DNA of 64,000 bases from Acidimicrobiia bacterium (GTDB taxonomy: Bacteria; Actinomycetota; Acidimicrobiia; Spongiisociales; UBA11373): the NCBI GenBank assembly GCA_029263095.1, contig JAJCYA010000019.1:28485-92484 (forward strand), in the 5' to 3' direction. Of this stretch, positions 27,029-37,284 are shown piece by piece. Below the pieces are notes generated by a model. It was not told where the DNA came from, made no database searches, and saw only the letters and a list, made by a program, of their open reading frames with translations. Made by a program: the position numbers and the translations under genes. Within the stretch, counting starts at the first letter, position 1; each line of letters begins with the position of its first letter.

Positions 27029-28170
27029 GTAGCTCAGGCGGTTACCAGGGTGATGCAGAGGAAGGTGACGGCGTGTCGCGCCGACTGACAGACGAACAAC
27101 TCGATCAGCTGTTGGCGGGAGAGACACCCGCCGATGCTCCGTGGTTCGAAGACGTGGCCGACCTCGTTGCGCAGTTGTCAACCTCTGCTGCCCCTGAAAT
27201 CTCCGAGGCCATCGCCTCCGACCACATCAGCAGGGCGGCAGCCGTAGCCGGATCGTCCCCCGATGCGAGCCCCGTCGTATCCCCCTCCTCCGACCGGCTC
27301 GGAAGGCTGCGACGACGGATTGCCCTCTCCGGATTGCTCTCGAGCCTCGCCGCCAAGGTGATCTTGGGTTCCGCAGTCGCTCTCGCCTCAACGGCCGGAG
27401 CGGCGGCCGCCGGCATCCTCCCGGACCCGATTCAGATGGTCGCCGCCGACGCCGCATCCATTCTCGGCATCGAGATCCCCGATCCGGGCGACCCCTCCGC
27501 CGACGATGCCCTCACGGTCGCTCCCCCCGAATCCGACGACGACGACAAGAGCGGCTCTAGCGATGCCGGCGAGAACGATGACGACGACACCGGTTCCCAG
27601 CCAACCCCCACAAGCACGCTTCCAACCGAGTCGACTGACTCGACCGTGCCGACCGATGGGCCCGACGATTCGACGAAGTCGGATGGTGATGGTGATGGTG
27701 ATGGTGATGGTGATGGTGATGGTGATGGTGATGACTCTGATGACGGTGATTCTGAACTGAGTGCACCTCTGGCGGCGTTGGTCGGTGATCACGTTTGGAC
27801 CGGATCGATCTGTACCGGAGCCACGGCGTCATTCGCCTATCGCATCACGGAGGACGGGTCACTCGTGGCATCCACCACCTTCCCCCTCGCCGAGGTGTCG
27901 GACACCGACCACGGGTTCAAGATCAGCTTCGACGACACCGATATCGAGGTCGAGTTGAGGCAGGACGGTGACGAGTGGACCCTCCGAATCCGTTCAGAGA
28001 GCTCATGCGACGACGGAGACGACCAGGACTCTGACGATGGCGAAGACCCATCCGACGACGACGACGGCGAAGACCCATCCGACGATCCCGATACCAACGA
28101 GGACGATCCCGACGAAGACGATCCCGACGAAGACGAGGATCCAGACGAAGAGGACGAGGACACAGCCTGA
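27025..28170 (+). CDS. Presumed anti-sigma factor with long acidic extracellular part
   Basis: The 381-residue protein has a cytoplasmic N-terminus (about 1-95, opening with RRLTDEQLDQLLAGETPAD, like anti-sigma domains), a hydrophobic stretch (about 97-131) and an extracellular region with Asp/Gly-rich repeats (DG units from a GATGGT tract), a folded ~80-residue part (VGDHVWTGSICTGATASFAY) and a Glu/Asp/Pro tail. The anti-sigma role is inferred from the ATGA overlap with the sigma gene and the topology; no zinc HxxxCxxC motif is present. Confidence 0.65.
   Translation: MSSSGGYQGDAEEGDGVSRRLTDEQLDQLLAGETPADAPWFEDVADLVAQLSTSAAPEISEAIASDHISRAAAVAGSSPDASPVVSPSSDRLGRLRRRIALSGLLSSLAAKVILGSAVALASTAGAAAAGILPDPIQMVAADAASILGIEIPDPGDPSADDALTVAPPESDDDDKSGSSDAGENDDDDTGSQPTPTSTLPTESTDSTVPTDGPDDSTKSDGDGDGDGDGDGDGDGDDSDDGDSELSAPLAALVGDHVWTGSICTGATASFAYRITEDGSLVASTTFPLAEVSDTDHGFKISFDDTDIEVELRQDGDEWTLRIRSESSCDDGDDQDSDDGEDPSDDDDGEDPSDDPDTNEDDPDEDDPDEDEDPDEEDEDTA
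27682..27732 (+). repeat. Eight-and-a-half GATGGT hexamers
   Basis: The hexamer encodes alternating Asp-Gly in the presumed anti-sigma factor. Being in multiples of three it can expand or contract without a frameshift. Confidence 0.9.
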
Positions 28171-28344
28171 GTCTTCGGTGGATGGATCTGAGGGCGGCGT
28201 GCGCCGTATCCGAGCATGACGGCGCCCCGATCTCAACCCCTCCTGGCGGATCCGGATAGATCACCGAGGCCGTACCCCTAGAAGCCGATCCGACGGTTAC
28301 CCCACCAAGAACTCCACGAGCGACCGCGATATGAGGAGCACCCG

Positions 28345-29944
<1,600 letters not shown>

Positions 29945-30045
29945 GACCGCACCAAGAGCATTAGAGATCACGGCACCGTCCGCGGCACCCACCGCGGGCG
30001 GTGCTGTGCTTTGTCAGATCGGGAGCCACCACCAGGTGCCGACCC

Positions 30046-30858
30046 TCAATGCCGAACCGAACTCCAGTCGATGGCGACCGCATGATCATCATCACGGTCG
30101 ATCGCCACATCGACCCGTGTTCTCGGTCCTACCCTCCCCAGGAGACGTTCCGGGACCCGGTGGGCGATGCGGACGTCGTAGGGAGCCAATCCGCCCTGCT
30201 TGACCTCGAGTCCAATGACAAACAGCCGGTCGTCGTCACCGGGGGTGCCGACTTCGACCAATCCCAACTCGGACATGTCACCCGCATCCTCCATCGATGT
30301 GATCAGAGCAGATGCACGTCTCCCCGTACGCAATAGCTCCTCGACGTCGCGTATCCCGCCCGAGGGTGGAACCGGTGCTGTCGAAGGTTCCGAAGAATGC
30401 GCTACTTCGAATCCCGCCTCCCAATCGATCGCGATGTGCTCGCGATCGATCGGATCTACCCGGATCGTGACGATCGTCCCCGGGAGGAATGCTCCCAGGA
30501 CAAGACGCGGTGTTCGCTGACGGATTGTGGTCGAGAAGGGAGCATGTGCCGTCGAATCCACGTCGAGGCCGAACTCGATTACAGGGCTCCCGTTGACTGT
30601 GACCCCCGTTTCCCCGAGCGAGGTGATCGTTGCAGTGCCCGAAACTCCTCTGGTCCGCAGTCCCTTGTCGAGTCCGGAGATGCGACCCAACCGGGCTCCG
30701 ACGCCTACGAACACGAACCCCGTTATGCCCACCGACAACGCAATCAGGAACATGACCGTCCGAGCATCACCGCTCAAAAGAATCGCAGCAGCAACGCAGG
30801 CAATGGTGGCCGCTACGAGGAAGCGACCCAGCGCGCTGAAGGCATTGAGAAGGCCCAT
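30046..30858 (-). CDS. Membrane protein with duplicated beta domain
   Basis: The ~270-residue protein has two N-terminal membrane helices (about 8-60) and then two similar ~80-residue units: GVSGTATITSLGETG...ERGHIAIDW-like and GRRASALITSMEDAG...DDDHAVAIDWS. Each unit ends in the phrase AIDW. The repeats look like an internal duplication of a small beta barrel; function unknown. The ATG at 30858 is preferred to the TTG at 30864 because TAGGCT sits 9 nt upstream of it. Confidence 0.7.
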   Translation of the reverse strand: MGLLNAFSALGRFLVAATIACVAAAILLSGDARTVMFLIALSVGITGFVFVGVGARLGRISGLDKGLRTRGVSGTATITSLGETGVTVNGSPVIEFGLDVDSTAHAPFSTTIRQRTPRLVLGAFLPGTIVTIRVDPIDREHIAIDWEAGFEVAHSSEPSTAPVPPSGGIRDVEELLRTGRRASALITSMEDAGDMSELGLVEVGTPGDDDRLFVIGLEVKQGGLAPYDVRIAHRVPERLLGRVGPRTRVDVAIDRDDDHAVAIDWSSVRH

Positions 30859-30867
30859 CCCCAACAG

Positions 30868-30873
30868 AGCCTA
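30868..30873 (-). promoter_or_regulatory. Putative -10 box (TAGGCT) of the duplicated-domain membrane protein
   Basis: It lies 9 nt before the ATG at 30858 on the minus strand and 27 bp from the divergent box at 30900. Confidence 0.35.
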
Positions 30874-30899
30874 TTCGGGAGTTGCCGACCAGGGGCAAG

Positions 30900-30905
30900 T
30901 AGGGT
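30900..30905 (+). promoter_or_regulatory. Putative -10 box (TAGGGT) of the MFS gene
   Basis: TAGGGT is followed by 6 nt and the ATG at 30912, consistent with a leaderless start. Confidence 0.4.
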
Positions 30906-30911
30906 CGCCCG

Positions 30912-32153
30912 ATGCCCGACGCCGCCAGGTCGGTCCAGCGGACCTACCTCCTGATAACGCTGCTCTCGACCTTGTCGGCCTCGTTCATCTGGGGCATCAA
31001 CACACTGTTTCTGCTCGATGCCGGACTCAACAACACGCAGGCGTTTGCCGCCAACGCATTCTTCACAGCAGGCATGGTCATCTTCGAGGTGCCGACCGGT
31101 GTCGTCGCCGACACCTGGGGGAGACGCGCCTCCTATCTGCTCGGAGCGCTGACACTCCTGATCTCGACTCTGCTCTACCTATTCATGTGGGAGACGGGAG
31201 CACCATTCTGGGCTTGGGCAGCCGGGTCAGCGTTCATCGGCCTCGGATTCACCTTCTTCTCAGGTGCAGTCGAGGCCTGGCTCGTCGATGCTCTGAACGC
31301 AAACGGCTTCACCGATAATCTCGAGTCGGTATTCGCCCGCGGTCAGACCGTCGCCGGAGCAGCCATGCTGACCGGGTCCGTCGCTGGCGGCTTTATTGCT
31401 CAGCATTGGAATCTGGGGGTCCCGTACGTGCTGCGAGCGGTCATGCTCGGCTTCACGTTCCTCGCCGCGCTGGTGCTGATGAAGGATGTCGGGTTCGAAC
31501 CGAAGCACGGCGCCGGCCCAATCAAGGAGATGAAGCACATTGTGCGCGCCTCGATTGATGGGGGCTGGCGCAACCGACCGGTCCGCTGGCTCATGCTCGC
31601 CGCGCCCTTTACGGCAGGCGTCGGGATATTCGCCTTCTACGCCATGCAGCCGTATCTGCTCGAGCTGTACGGTGACGAGACCGCGTTTGGAGTAGCCGGC
31701 CTCGCGGCGGCAATCGTCGCCGCCGCACAGATTGGCGGCGGACTGTTGGTTCCGGCGGTTCGGCGTCGCTTCGCGCGCCGAACCCACGCTCTCCTATTCT
31801 TCGGAATCGTGAGCACACTGGCAATGGTCGTGGTAGGAGTAACCGACTCGTTCTACGTGGCGGTCGCTGCCATTGTCGTCTGGGCGCTTGCCTTCGCCGC
31901 CGCCGGTCCGATGCGTCAGGCGTACATCAACGGGCTGATTCCGTCTGAACAGCGCGCAACCGTGCTCTCCTTCGACTCTCTCATGGGGTCGGCGGGAGGG
32001 GTGGCAACTCAGCCTGCCCTGGGAAGAGCGGCCGACATCTGGTCGTACTCGACTTCCTATCTCATCGGCGCTGCGATCCAGGTCGCAGCCCTTCCGTTCT
32101 TTCTCGCATCGCGAGCGGAGAACGCAGAGTCGGATCCGATCACTCTTGACTAG
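30912..32153 (+). CDS. Major facilitator superfamily transporter
   Basis: The 413-residue protein has twelve hydrophobic segments. The MFS loop motif between helices 2 and 3 is present as GVVADTWGRRASYLLG, and a similar charged loop follows helix 8. It is likely a drug or metabolite exporter; substrate unknown. The downstream nucleotidyltransferase-like gene begins at a TTG within its last codons. Confidence 0.88.
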   Translation: MPDAARSVQRTYLLITLLSTLSASFIWGINTLFLLDAGLNNTQAFAANAFFTAGMVIFEVPTGVVADTWGRRASYLLGALTLLISTLLYLFMWETGAPFWAWAAGSAFIGLGFTFFSGAVEAWLVDALNANGFTDNLESVFARGQTVAGAAMLTGSVAGGFIAQHWNLGVPYVLRAVMLGFTFLAALVLMKDVGFEPKHGAGPIKEMKHIVRASIDGGWRNRPVRWLMLAAPFTAGVGIFAFYAMQPYLLELYGDETAFGVAGLAAAIVAAAQIGGGLLVPAVRRRFARRTHALLFFGIVSTLAMVVVGVTDSFYVAVAAIVVWALAFAAAGPMRQAYINGLIPSEQRATVLSFDSLMGSAGGVATQPALGRAADIWSYSTSYLIGAAIQVAALPFFLASRAENAESDPITLD

Positions 32154-32592
32154 CCGCGGCTTTGGCTCGGAGCTATTCGACCTCCTCCGTGCCATGTCAA
32201 TGCCAGCGGGCCAGTACGCCGTATTCGGCAGTGGTCCGCTTCTGGTGAGAGGCATCATCGAATCCGCCAACGACCTCGACGTCATCTGTCGTAACCCGGC
32301 ATGGGATCGCGCTTGCCAGCTCGGAACGCTCGTCAACCTCGACGACGAGGACATCCAGATCGTTAGTACCCACGATGGAGCCATCACATTCGGGCGGAGC
32401 TGGGGCTACGGATCGTTCGATCTCGATCACCTCATCGCCACGGCGGAGATCATCGCCGGGCTCCCCTTCGTGCAAATGGAGCACGTCATGGAGTACAAAC
32501 GCGTGGCGCGACGACCCAAGGATCTGGCTCATCTCGACCTGATCGAACGCCACGACGAGGACGCTGTCCGGCGACTCTCGTCGGGGACGTAG
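32146..32592 (+). CDS. Nucleotidyltransferase-like small protein
   Basis: The 148-residue protein has a minimal nucleotidyltransferase-type opening: YAVFGSGPLLVRGI followed by NDLDVICR, reminiscent of the G-S...D-x-D arrangement, and later QMEHVMEYKRVARRPKDLAHL, as in hypothetical nucleotidyltransferase-fold proteins. One of the usual catalytic aspartates is not obvious, so activity is uncertain. A TTG start overlaps the MFS stop; ATGs further in are possible. Confidence 0.6.
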   Translation: MTSRGFGSELFDLLRAMSMPAGQYAVFGSGPLLVRGIIESANDLDVICRNPAWDRACQLGTLVNLDDEDIQIVSTHDGAITFGRSWGYGSFDLDHLIATAEIIAGLPFVQMEHVMEYKRVARRPKDLAHLDLIERHDEDAVRRLSSGT

Positions 32593-32595
32593 CCT
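32590..32595 (+). promoter_or_regulatory. Putative -10 box (TAGCCT) of the alpha/beta hydrolase gene
   Basis: TAGCCT overlaps the previous stop codon and is followed by 6 nt and a GTG start at 32602. Confidence 0.45.
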
Positions 32596-32601
32596 TACCG
32601 C

Positions 32602-33447
32602 GTGAAGAAGTTCCTTCTCGGAGTAGCCGCAGCCTTTGGCCTGATGCGCTTGTTCCCTGAGCTGCTGCGGCGTCACATGGCGCCACCGCAGCGCCCCCAA
32701 GCCCACACACCGGCAGACTTGGGTCTGCCCGAGGTCCCGATCACGCTTCAAAGCGCCACCGGGACCGATCTCCACGCGTGGTTTATACCGGCAGGCGGCA
32801 CCGCGCCAGTCGTGATTGTGCTCCACGGCTGGGGTGCCAATGCGTCCCTCATGCTCCCCCTTGCTCCCCATCTGCACCGAGCCGGCCTACACGCCCTCTT
32901 CCTCGATGCTCGCAACCACGGCCTCAGCGAACATGATGACTTCGTATCAATGCCTCGGTTCGCCGAGGATCTCGATGTGGCCATCGATTGGCTCAACGAT
33001 CTCGATGACGTCTCGAGCGTTGGGGTAATCGGTCACTCTGTCGGTGCCGGTGCCGCTCTCCTGGTCGGATCACGCCGAACTGATCTCGGCGCCATCGTCT
33101 CCGTGTCGGCATTCGCCCACCCAGCCGAGATCATGGCGACAGCCCCTCCGATGAACCGCATGCCTGCCCGCGTCCGTACCGGGGTCTTGCGCACGATGGA
33201 GAGGACGATCGGCGCCAGGTTCGACGATATCGCCCCACGTTCCACGGTCGCCCGGGTGAAGGCGCCGCTCATGCTGGTCCACGGCGATGCCGACGATGTC
33301 GTGCCGATTTCGAATCTCCACGAGCTGACAAGTAGAGCGCCCAAAGCCCGCTCTCTCGTCGTGCCGGGAGCGAATCACGCCTCACTCGAGGCGTTCGAGC
33401 CCCACGTGGGTACGATCCTCGGATTCCTCTCTGAACACCTGGCCTGA
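32602..33447 (+). CDS. Alpha/beta hydrolase
   Basis: The 281-residue protein has the oxyanion stretch LHGWGANASL, nucleophile elbow GHSVGAG (Ser at about residue 143), a late acid in HGDADDVVP and a His in PGANHASLE, so the triad is complete. The first ~20 residues are hydrophobic and may be a signal or membrane anchor. An esterase or thioesterase role is likely. Start GTG at 32602. Confidence 0.85.
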   Translation: MKKFLLGVAAAFGLMRLFPELLRRHMAPPQRPQAHTPADLGLPEVPITLQSATGTDLHAWFIPAGGTAPVVIVLHGWGANASLMLPLAPHLHRAGLHALFLDARNHGLSEHDDFVSMPRFAEDLDVAIDWLNDLDDVSSVGVIGHSVGAGAALLVGSRRTDLGAIVSVSAFAHPAEIMATAPPMNRMPARVRTGVLRTMERTIGARFDDIAPRSTVARVKAPLMLVHGDADDVVPISNLHELTSRAPKARSLVVPGANHASLEAFEPHVGTILGFLSEHLA

Positions 33448-33475
33448 CCGCACAAGAATCCGAGAAGCGAGGCTC

Positions 33476-33880
33476 CTAGGTGCCGGACTCCACCACCGAG
33501 AGGGCTCTGATGAGACGATCTCTGGCCTCGGCGGCAATACCACCGATCGCATCACCGTCGACAAGCTGCGAAATGATCGCCGGGTCCATGGCCTCGACTC
33601 TCGAACCCCGGTCGGTCTCGTACACAACAACATTGCACGGGAGTAGCAGGCCGACGTGTTCGTCCTCACCCAACGCCCGATTGGCGAGCATCGGGTTGCA
33701 GGCACCGAGGATTCTGTAGGACGCCCGATCCACATCGAGTTTCGCCTTGAGTGTGGCGGCCACATCGATCTCGGTGAGAATGCCGAACCCCTCATCGGCC
33801 AGTGCCTCCCGGATGGCCGACTCCGCCTCAGCAACACTCATCTCGGTGTCGATTCCGATGCCGTACGTGAATTCATTCAT
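33476..33880 (-). CDS. DUF302 domain protein
   Basis: The 134-residue protein fits the DUF302 family: EFTYGIGIDTEMSVAEAESA, GFGILTEIDVAATLKAKL and RILGACNPMLANRAL with the conserved GxCNP, followed by LLLPCNVVVYE. The function is not known; a metal, sulfur or redox role has been suggested for relatives with these cysteines. GAGGTGG upstream of the ATG serves as ribosome site. Confidence 0.87.
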   Translation of the reverse strand: MNEFTYGIGIDTEMSVAEAESAIREALADEGFGILTEIDVAATLKAKLDVDRASYRILGACNPMLANRALGEDEHVGLLLPCNVVVYETDRGSRVEAMDPAIISQLVDGDAIGGIAAEARDRLIRALSVVESGT

Positions 33881-33986
33881 TGGCCACCTCGGCTTCCGTC
33901 ACGTCACCTTAGATAGCGACCACTGAGTGAATCCTCCTCCGGAGCACCCATCGGTGGCAACAGGCAGAAGCCACCCCCGCACCGAA

Positions 33987-34046
33987 GCGGCCCGTCACTA
34001 TGTGACGGGCCGCAGGGGTGCCAACCAGAGAGGGGGAGGAGCCCTC
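33987..34046. repeat. Structured repeat, copy 1 (downstream of the PAP2 gene)
   Basis: A perfect 12-bp stem, GCGGCCCGTCAC/GTGACGGGCCGC with a 3-nt loop (33987-34013), is followed by GGGGTGCCAACCAGA and a second stem GAGGG/CCCTC whose loop holds GGAGGA. The same arrangement recurs at 34755-34815 in the same orientation. On the minus strand this copy lies 18 bp past the PAP2 stop and may serve as terminator. Confidence 0.75.
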
Positions 34047-34064
34047 GTATGCGTGTCAAAGGAG

Positions 34065-34739
34065 TCAACCGCCGCCCGTGCCCCCGCCTCCCCCAAATGT
34101 CGGAGATGTGACCAACTTCGTCTCGGGCCTACCCGGCGCCGAAACGAGCGATACCAAGGTCCCGATAGCGAGACCGTAACCCGCTCCGCCGACCACATCG
34201 AGCGGAAAATGCGCCCCCACATAGACCCTGGTCAAGGCGACGGCGATTGCGATCGCTACGGCCACGAGCCGTCCCCTTCTACTCAGATAGGGGACAAGAG
34301 CCGCGACGAGAGTAAACGCCAGGACCGCGTGACCGGACGGGAATCCGACCTCAGTCACCGGTACATCGGACCCCAGAATCACGTTGTCGAGAATCGCCCC
34401 TGGTCGACCACGACCGACCATGGCCTTGATCCCCTTGGCCCCCAGCCAGCCGAGCACAAAACCGGCCAGAAGGAGCGCCACCGGAGGCTGCCAGCGTTTC
34501 GACATCCACCACAGTGCTACTGCGGCAAACGGCAACACCAAGGCCGATCCCATTTGCTGCAGAACCCACAGCACCGACTCCACGTTGTGTGGGAGCTCGT
34601 TGAGGAAGCGAAACGCGTCCGTCTCCCACGCAGCCGGTGGATCCTGCACGAACAGACCGGACACCGCGAGGAGAGCGAGACCTGCCGCGATGACGGCGAG
34701 TGACCTCGGCAGAGAAGATTCCTCGATGGGCTCCAACAT
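34065..34739 (-). CDS. PAP2-family phosphatase, membrane-bound
   Basis: The 224-residue protein has about six membrane helices and the three PAP2 motifs: KAMVGRGRP, PSGHAVL and RVYVGAHFPLDVVGG, so the catalytic His/Arg set is intact. Such enzymes dephosphorylate undecaprenyl pyrophosphate, phosphatidic acid or similar lipids at the outer face of the membrane. It ends in a Gly-rich tail. The ATG at 34739 is preferred over 34793 because GGGAGGG lies just upstream. Confidence 0.88.
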   Translation of the reverse strand: MLEPIEESSLPRSLAVIAAGLALLAVSGLFVQDPPAAWETDAFRFLNELPHNVESVLWVLQQMGSALVLPFAAVALWWMSKRWQPPVALLLAGFVLGWLGAKGIKAMVGRGRPGAILDNVILGSDVPVTEVGFPSGHAVLAFTLVAALVPYLSRRGRLVAVAIAIAVALTRVYVGAHFPLDVVGGAGYGLAIGTLVSLVSAPGRPETKLVTSPTFGGGGGTGGG

Positions 34740-34754
34740 CACCCTCCCACTTGA

Positions 34755-34815
34755 ACGGCCCGCCACGATGTGACGGGCCGTCATGGGTGCCAACCAGGAG
34801 GGGGAGGAATCCCTC
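34755..34815. repeat. Structured repeat, copy 2 (upstream of the PAP2 gene)
   Basis: ACGGCCCGCCAC/GTGACGGGCCGT (one mismatch, 3-nt loop) is followed by GGGTGCCAACCAG and the stem GAGGG/CCCTC with GGAGGA in the loop, matching copy 1 nearly throughout its length. On the minus strand it forms the PAP2 leader, ending 15 nt before the ATG. On the plus strand it lies ahead of the amidase gene. Confidence 0.75.
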
Positions 34816-34903
34816 TGTGTCTGTCATCAACACAACGCCACGTCGCTCGTCGGCGACCACCCAAGTGTCGTCGAATCGACGATCGGATGCCACAGTTGCT
34901 CGG

Positions 34904-34909
34904 TACCGT
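34904..34909 (+). promoter_or_regulatory. Putative -10 box (TACCGT) of the amidase gene
   Basis: TACCGT lies 7 nt before the GTG at 34917. Confidence 0.35.
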
Positions 34910-34916
34910 GGCACAC

Positions 34917-35729
34917 GTGGATGTATCCCGCCGCCAAATGCTCGCCCTTCTAGGCGGATCGATCGGGCTTGGTTACCTGTTCACCGCATGCCGCTCGGCT
35001 CTCGAATCCGCAACCCACTCTGTGGCTACTGCCACAACTGCCGCTTCCCACGAGGAATCCAACACCGCCATCACCACACCGCCCGCACCCGAGGCGGTCC
35101 CACAGACAACGTCGTCCACGGGTATCAACCCACCCTCACCGATTACGTCGCCGGCTTCACCAGAAACACTCGCGGTGATAGCGCGAGAAGGTTGGAGCTT
35201 CCGGCAGCAGGGCGCGTTCCGTAGTCACCAGATCGAACGAATCACGATCCATCACACGGCGGCCGAGATCACCGACAACAGTCGGGCTCCGGCGCTGATA
35301 CGACAGCACGAGGATTGGCATATGTCGCACGGGTGGCCGGGTCTCGCCTACCACTTCATCATCGACCGCGCCGGCAATGTGTACGAGGGACGCCCCATAA
35401 GTGCCATTGGCGACACGTTCACTGAGTACGACCCCACCGGACACCTCCTCGCGTCTTTCGAAGGCCATTTCGATCGACAGTCGCCGAGCGATGCACAGCT
35501 GGCGGGGATGACACGGCTGGTGGCGTGGGCGATGCAGACCTATTCGGTGCCTGCGCAACTGATCGGCGGACATCGCGACTGGGCAAGAACCACATGCCCC
35601 GGCTCCAACATGTACTGGCGTCTCGGTGGACTCGCCCGAGCCGCGGCCGACCATGGAACGGTCGAGCTCGGCTACCTCCGAAACGATGCGGCCATCGATC
35701 GAGTTGCCCAGATCTCTGCAGGACAGTGA
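34917..35729 (+). CDS. Exported N-acetylmuramoyl-L-alanine amidase (PGRP/Amidase_2 fold)
   Basis: The 270-residue protein opens with a twin-arginine-like signal (SRRQMLALLGGS) ending in LFTAC, so it may be a Tat-exported lipoprotein. A Ser/Thr/Pro linker precedes the amidase domain (about 80-250): HHTAA, a Tyr/His centre in LAYHFIIDRAGNVYEGRP and HRDWARTTCPG carrying the second zinc His and Cys. The family cleaves the bond between muramic acid and the stem peptide. The GTG at 34917 is chosen over the longer frame because the signal begins there. Confidence 0.85.
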   Translation: MDVSRRQMLALLGGSIGLGYLFTACRSALESATHSVATATTAASHEESNTAITTPPAPEAVPQTTSSTGINPPSPITSPASPETLAVIAREGWSFRQQGAFRSHQIERITIHHTAAEITDNSRAPALIRQHEDWHMSHGWPGLAYHFIIDRAGNVYEGRPISAIGDTFTEYDPTGHLLASFEGHFDRQSPSDAQLAGMTRLVAWAMQTYSVPAQLIGGHRDWARTTCPGSNMYWRLGGLARAAADHGTVELGYLRNDAAIDRVAQISAGQ

Positions 35730-35804
35730 GTGCGACCGTCGGATTGGCGACACACCAACTGCGGTCACAATGCCCACGCTGTTGACATGATTGAGGAGGT
35801 CGCC

Positions 35805-36227
35805 ATGACCATCGACACCGAACAGCGCTCCGAACAGCCCGAACCCCAGATCCACGAGCCGGAGAAGCTCATACGGCTCGCTGCGATGGCGAAGTTCATG
35901 CTGGATGAGGCACGGACGACTCCGTGCGATGCAGCTGGCTGTGAGCGTTTCCGCCGGATATACGAGCGGACACTGCACGAACTAGGAGAGCTCCTGTCAG
36001 AGGATCTCAAGGTCGAGCTCGCATACCTCACCGTCACGTTCGAGAAATCCTCGCCAACGCCATCCGAACTGCGAGTCGCTCAAGCAGAGCTGGTCGGCTG
36101 GCTCGAGGGCCTATTCAATGGAATCGCAGCCGCAACGATGAGCCAAGAGTCCGACGCCCGCGACCGAGCCATGGCGATCGCCGTTGTCGAGGCAGACGAC
36201 CGTCCGATGCCGGGGCAGTACCTATAA
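35805..36227 (+). CDS. bpa: Bacterial proteasome activator (Bpa/PafE)
   Basis: The 140-residue protein is the DUF2587 family: IRLAAMAKFMLDEARTTPCD, FRRIYERTLHELGELLSEDL and the C-terminal GQYL that docks into the 20S proteasome pocket. Bpa forms a ring that opens the proteasome for ATP-independent degradation of unfolded proteins. At 140 residues it is shorter than the mycobacterial protein (174), mainly at the N-terminus. The ATG at 35805 follows GAGGAGG by 6 nt, which decides the start. No proteasome subunit gene is in the window. Confidence 0.9.
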   Translation: MTIDTEQRSEQPEPQIHEPEKLIRLAAMAKFMLDEARTTPCDAAGCERFRRIYERTLHELGELLSEDLKVELAYLTVTFEKSSPTPSELRVAQAELVGWLEGLFNGIAAATMSQESDARDRAMAIAVVEADDRPMPGQYL

Positions 36228-36303
36228 GGCCGATGCCATCGGTCGCCGGTCGCCGGTCAACAGACAGTCAACCGATCTGAGATTCGAGATCTCATCTCCT
36301 GCC

Positions 36304-36309
36304 TACTCT
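36304..36309 (+). promoter_or_regulatory. Putative -10 box (TACTCT) of the heme A synthase gene
   Basis: TACTCT lies 7 nt before the GTG at 36317; no Shine-Dalgarno is present. Confidence 0.35.
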
Positions 36310-36316
36310 CCGTCCC

Positions 36317-37198
36317 GTGACGACACGCAATCTCAGCCGCTGGACGGTGGCGGCAACCCTGATCCTCGTCGCGTTTGGGGGCTTCACCAGGGGTAGCCGC
36401 AGTGGCTACGGGTGCGCGGACCGGTGGCCGCTGTGCCAAGACGGGTTGCTGGGTGGGCTCCTTCCCCGGATGGAATTCCACATGATCGTCGAATGGACGC
36501 ACCGGTGGCTGGCGGCCCTCGTCGGTGTCCTCGCCGTCACCGCCGCTGTCGTCGCCTGGCGTCGCGCCGAACGTTGGATCGCCTGGGTGGCCATCTCCGC
36601 TGTCCTCGTAATCGGCATCCAGGCATGGGTAGGCCGGCTCGTCGTGGTTGGGAACTTGGACGCCGACCTTGTGACGTTGCACCTGGTGATCTCAATGACC
36701 GTTGCAGCTCTCCTGACGGTCGTCGCAGTGGCCACAACTCCGACCTCGGGGATAGAACGGAATCGAGCGTGGACCTATCGGTTCGGGGTAGGAGCCGTGG
36801 TCGCCTTCGCCGTGCTGTTACTGGGATCCTTCGTACACAATCTCTACATCCCCGGTTGGCCCCTGGTCTCCAACGAGCTGTTCCCGGACCTGTCGAACCG
36901 GTACGTTGCCCTCCACTTCTTCCACCGAGTCGTCGCCGGCGGTGGTTTCTTCTTTCTCGGTTGGCTTGCCGTGCGCTCGTACCGCGATCAGCGGCCCGAC
37001 TTCGAGCAATGGGCCGTCCGGATCGGTCTCGGAGCGTATGCCGTGGCCATCGGGCTCGGAGCCGCGCACGTGTTCACGAAGGTCACGTGGTCCGGCCTCG
37101 TGTCGGCTCATCTCGGGGTGGCATCGATCGTCTGGGTGTCCATGCTCGGGGCAACGGCCTCGGCGGCCGGCCTGGGAGCCGGCCTCGCCTCAGATTGA
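36317..37198 (+). CDS. ctaA: Heme A synthase (COX15/CtaA family)
   Basis: The 293-residue protein has eight membrane segments and the four heme-coordinating histidine regions in two pairs: EWTHRWLAA and LHLVISM in the first half, HFFHRVVAGG and AHLGVAS in the second. Two cysteines in the first loop (GYGCADRWPLCQD) match the known disulfide pair. It oxidises heme O to heme A for cytochrome oxidase. No ctaB or oxidase gene is adjacent. The start is a GTG. Confidence 0.9.
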   Translation: MTTRNLSRWTVAATLILVAFGGFTRGSRSGYGCADRWPLCQDGLLGGLLPRMEFHMIVEWTHRWLAALVGVLAVTAAVVAWRRAERWIAWVAISAVLVIGIQAWVGRLVVVGNLDADLVTLHLVISMTVAALLTVVAVATTPTSGIERNRAWTYRFGVGAVVAFAVLLLGSFVHNLYIPGWPLVSNELFPDLSNRYVALHFFHRVVAGGGFFFLGWLAVRSYRDQRPDFEQWAVRIGLGAYAVAIGLGAAHVFTKVTWSGLVSAHLGVASIVWVSMLGATASAAGLGAGLASD

Positions 37199-37284
37199 CG
37201 TCACGACCGGAGATGCGGCCAGAGGAACAATGTGAACCTCCAGCCGGTTTGACTCGTTGAACCATCCACGAGGGAGACGCGCCC

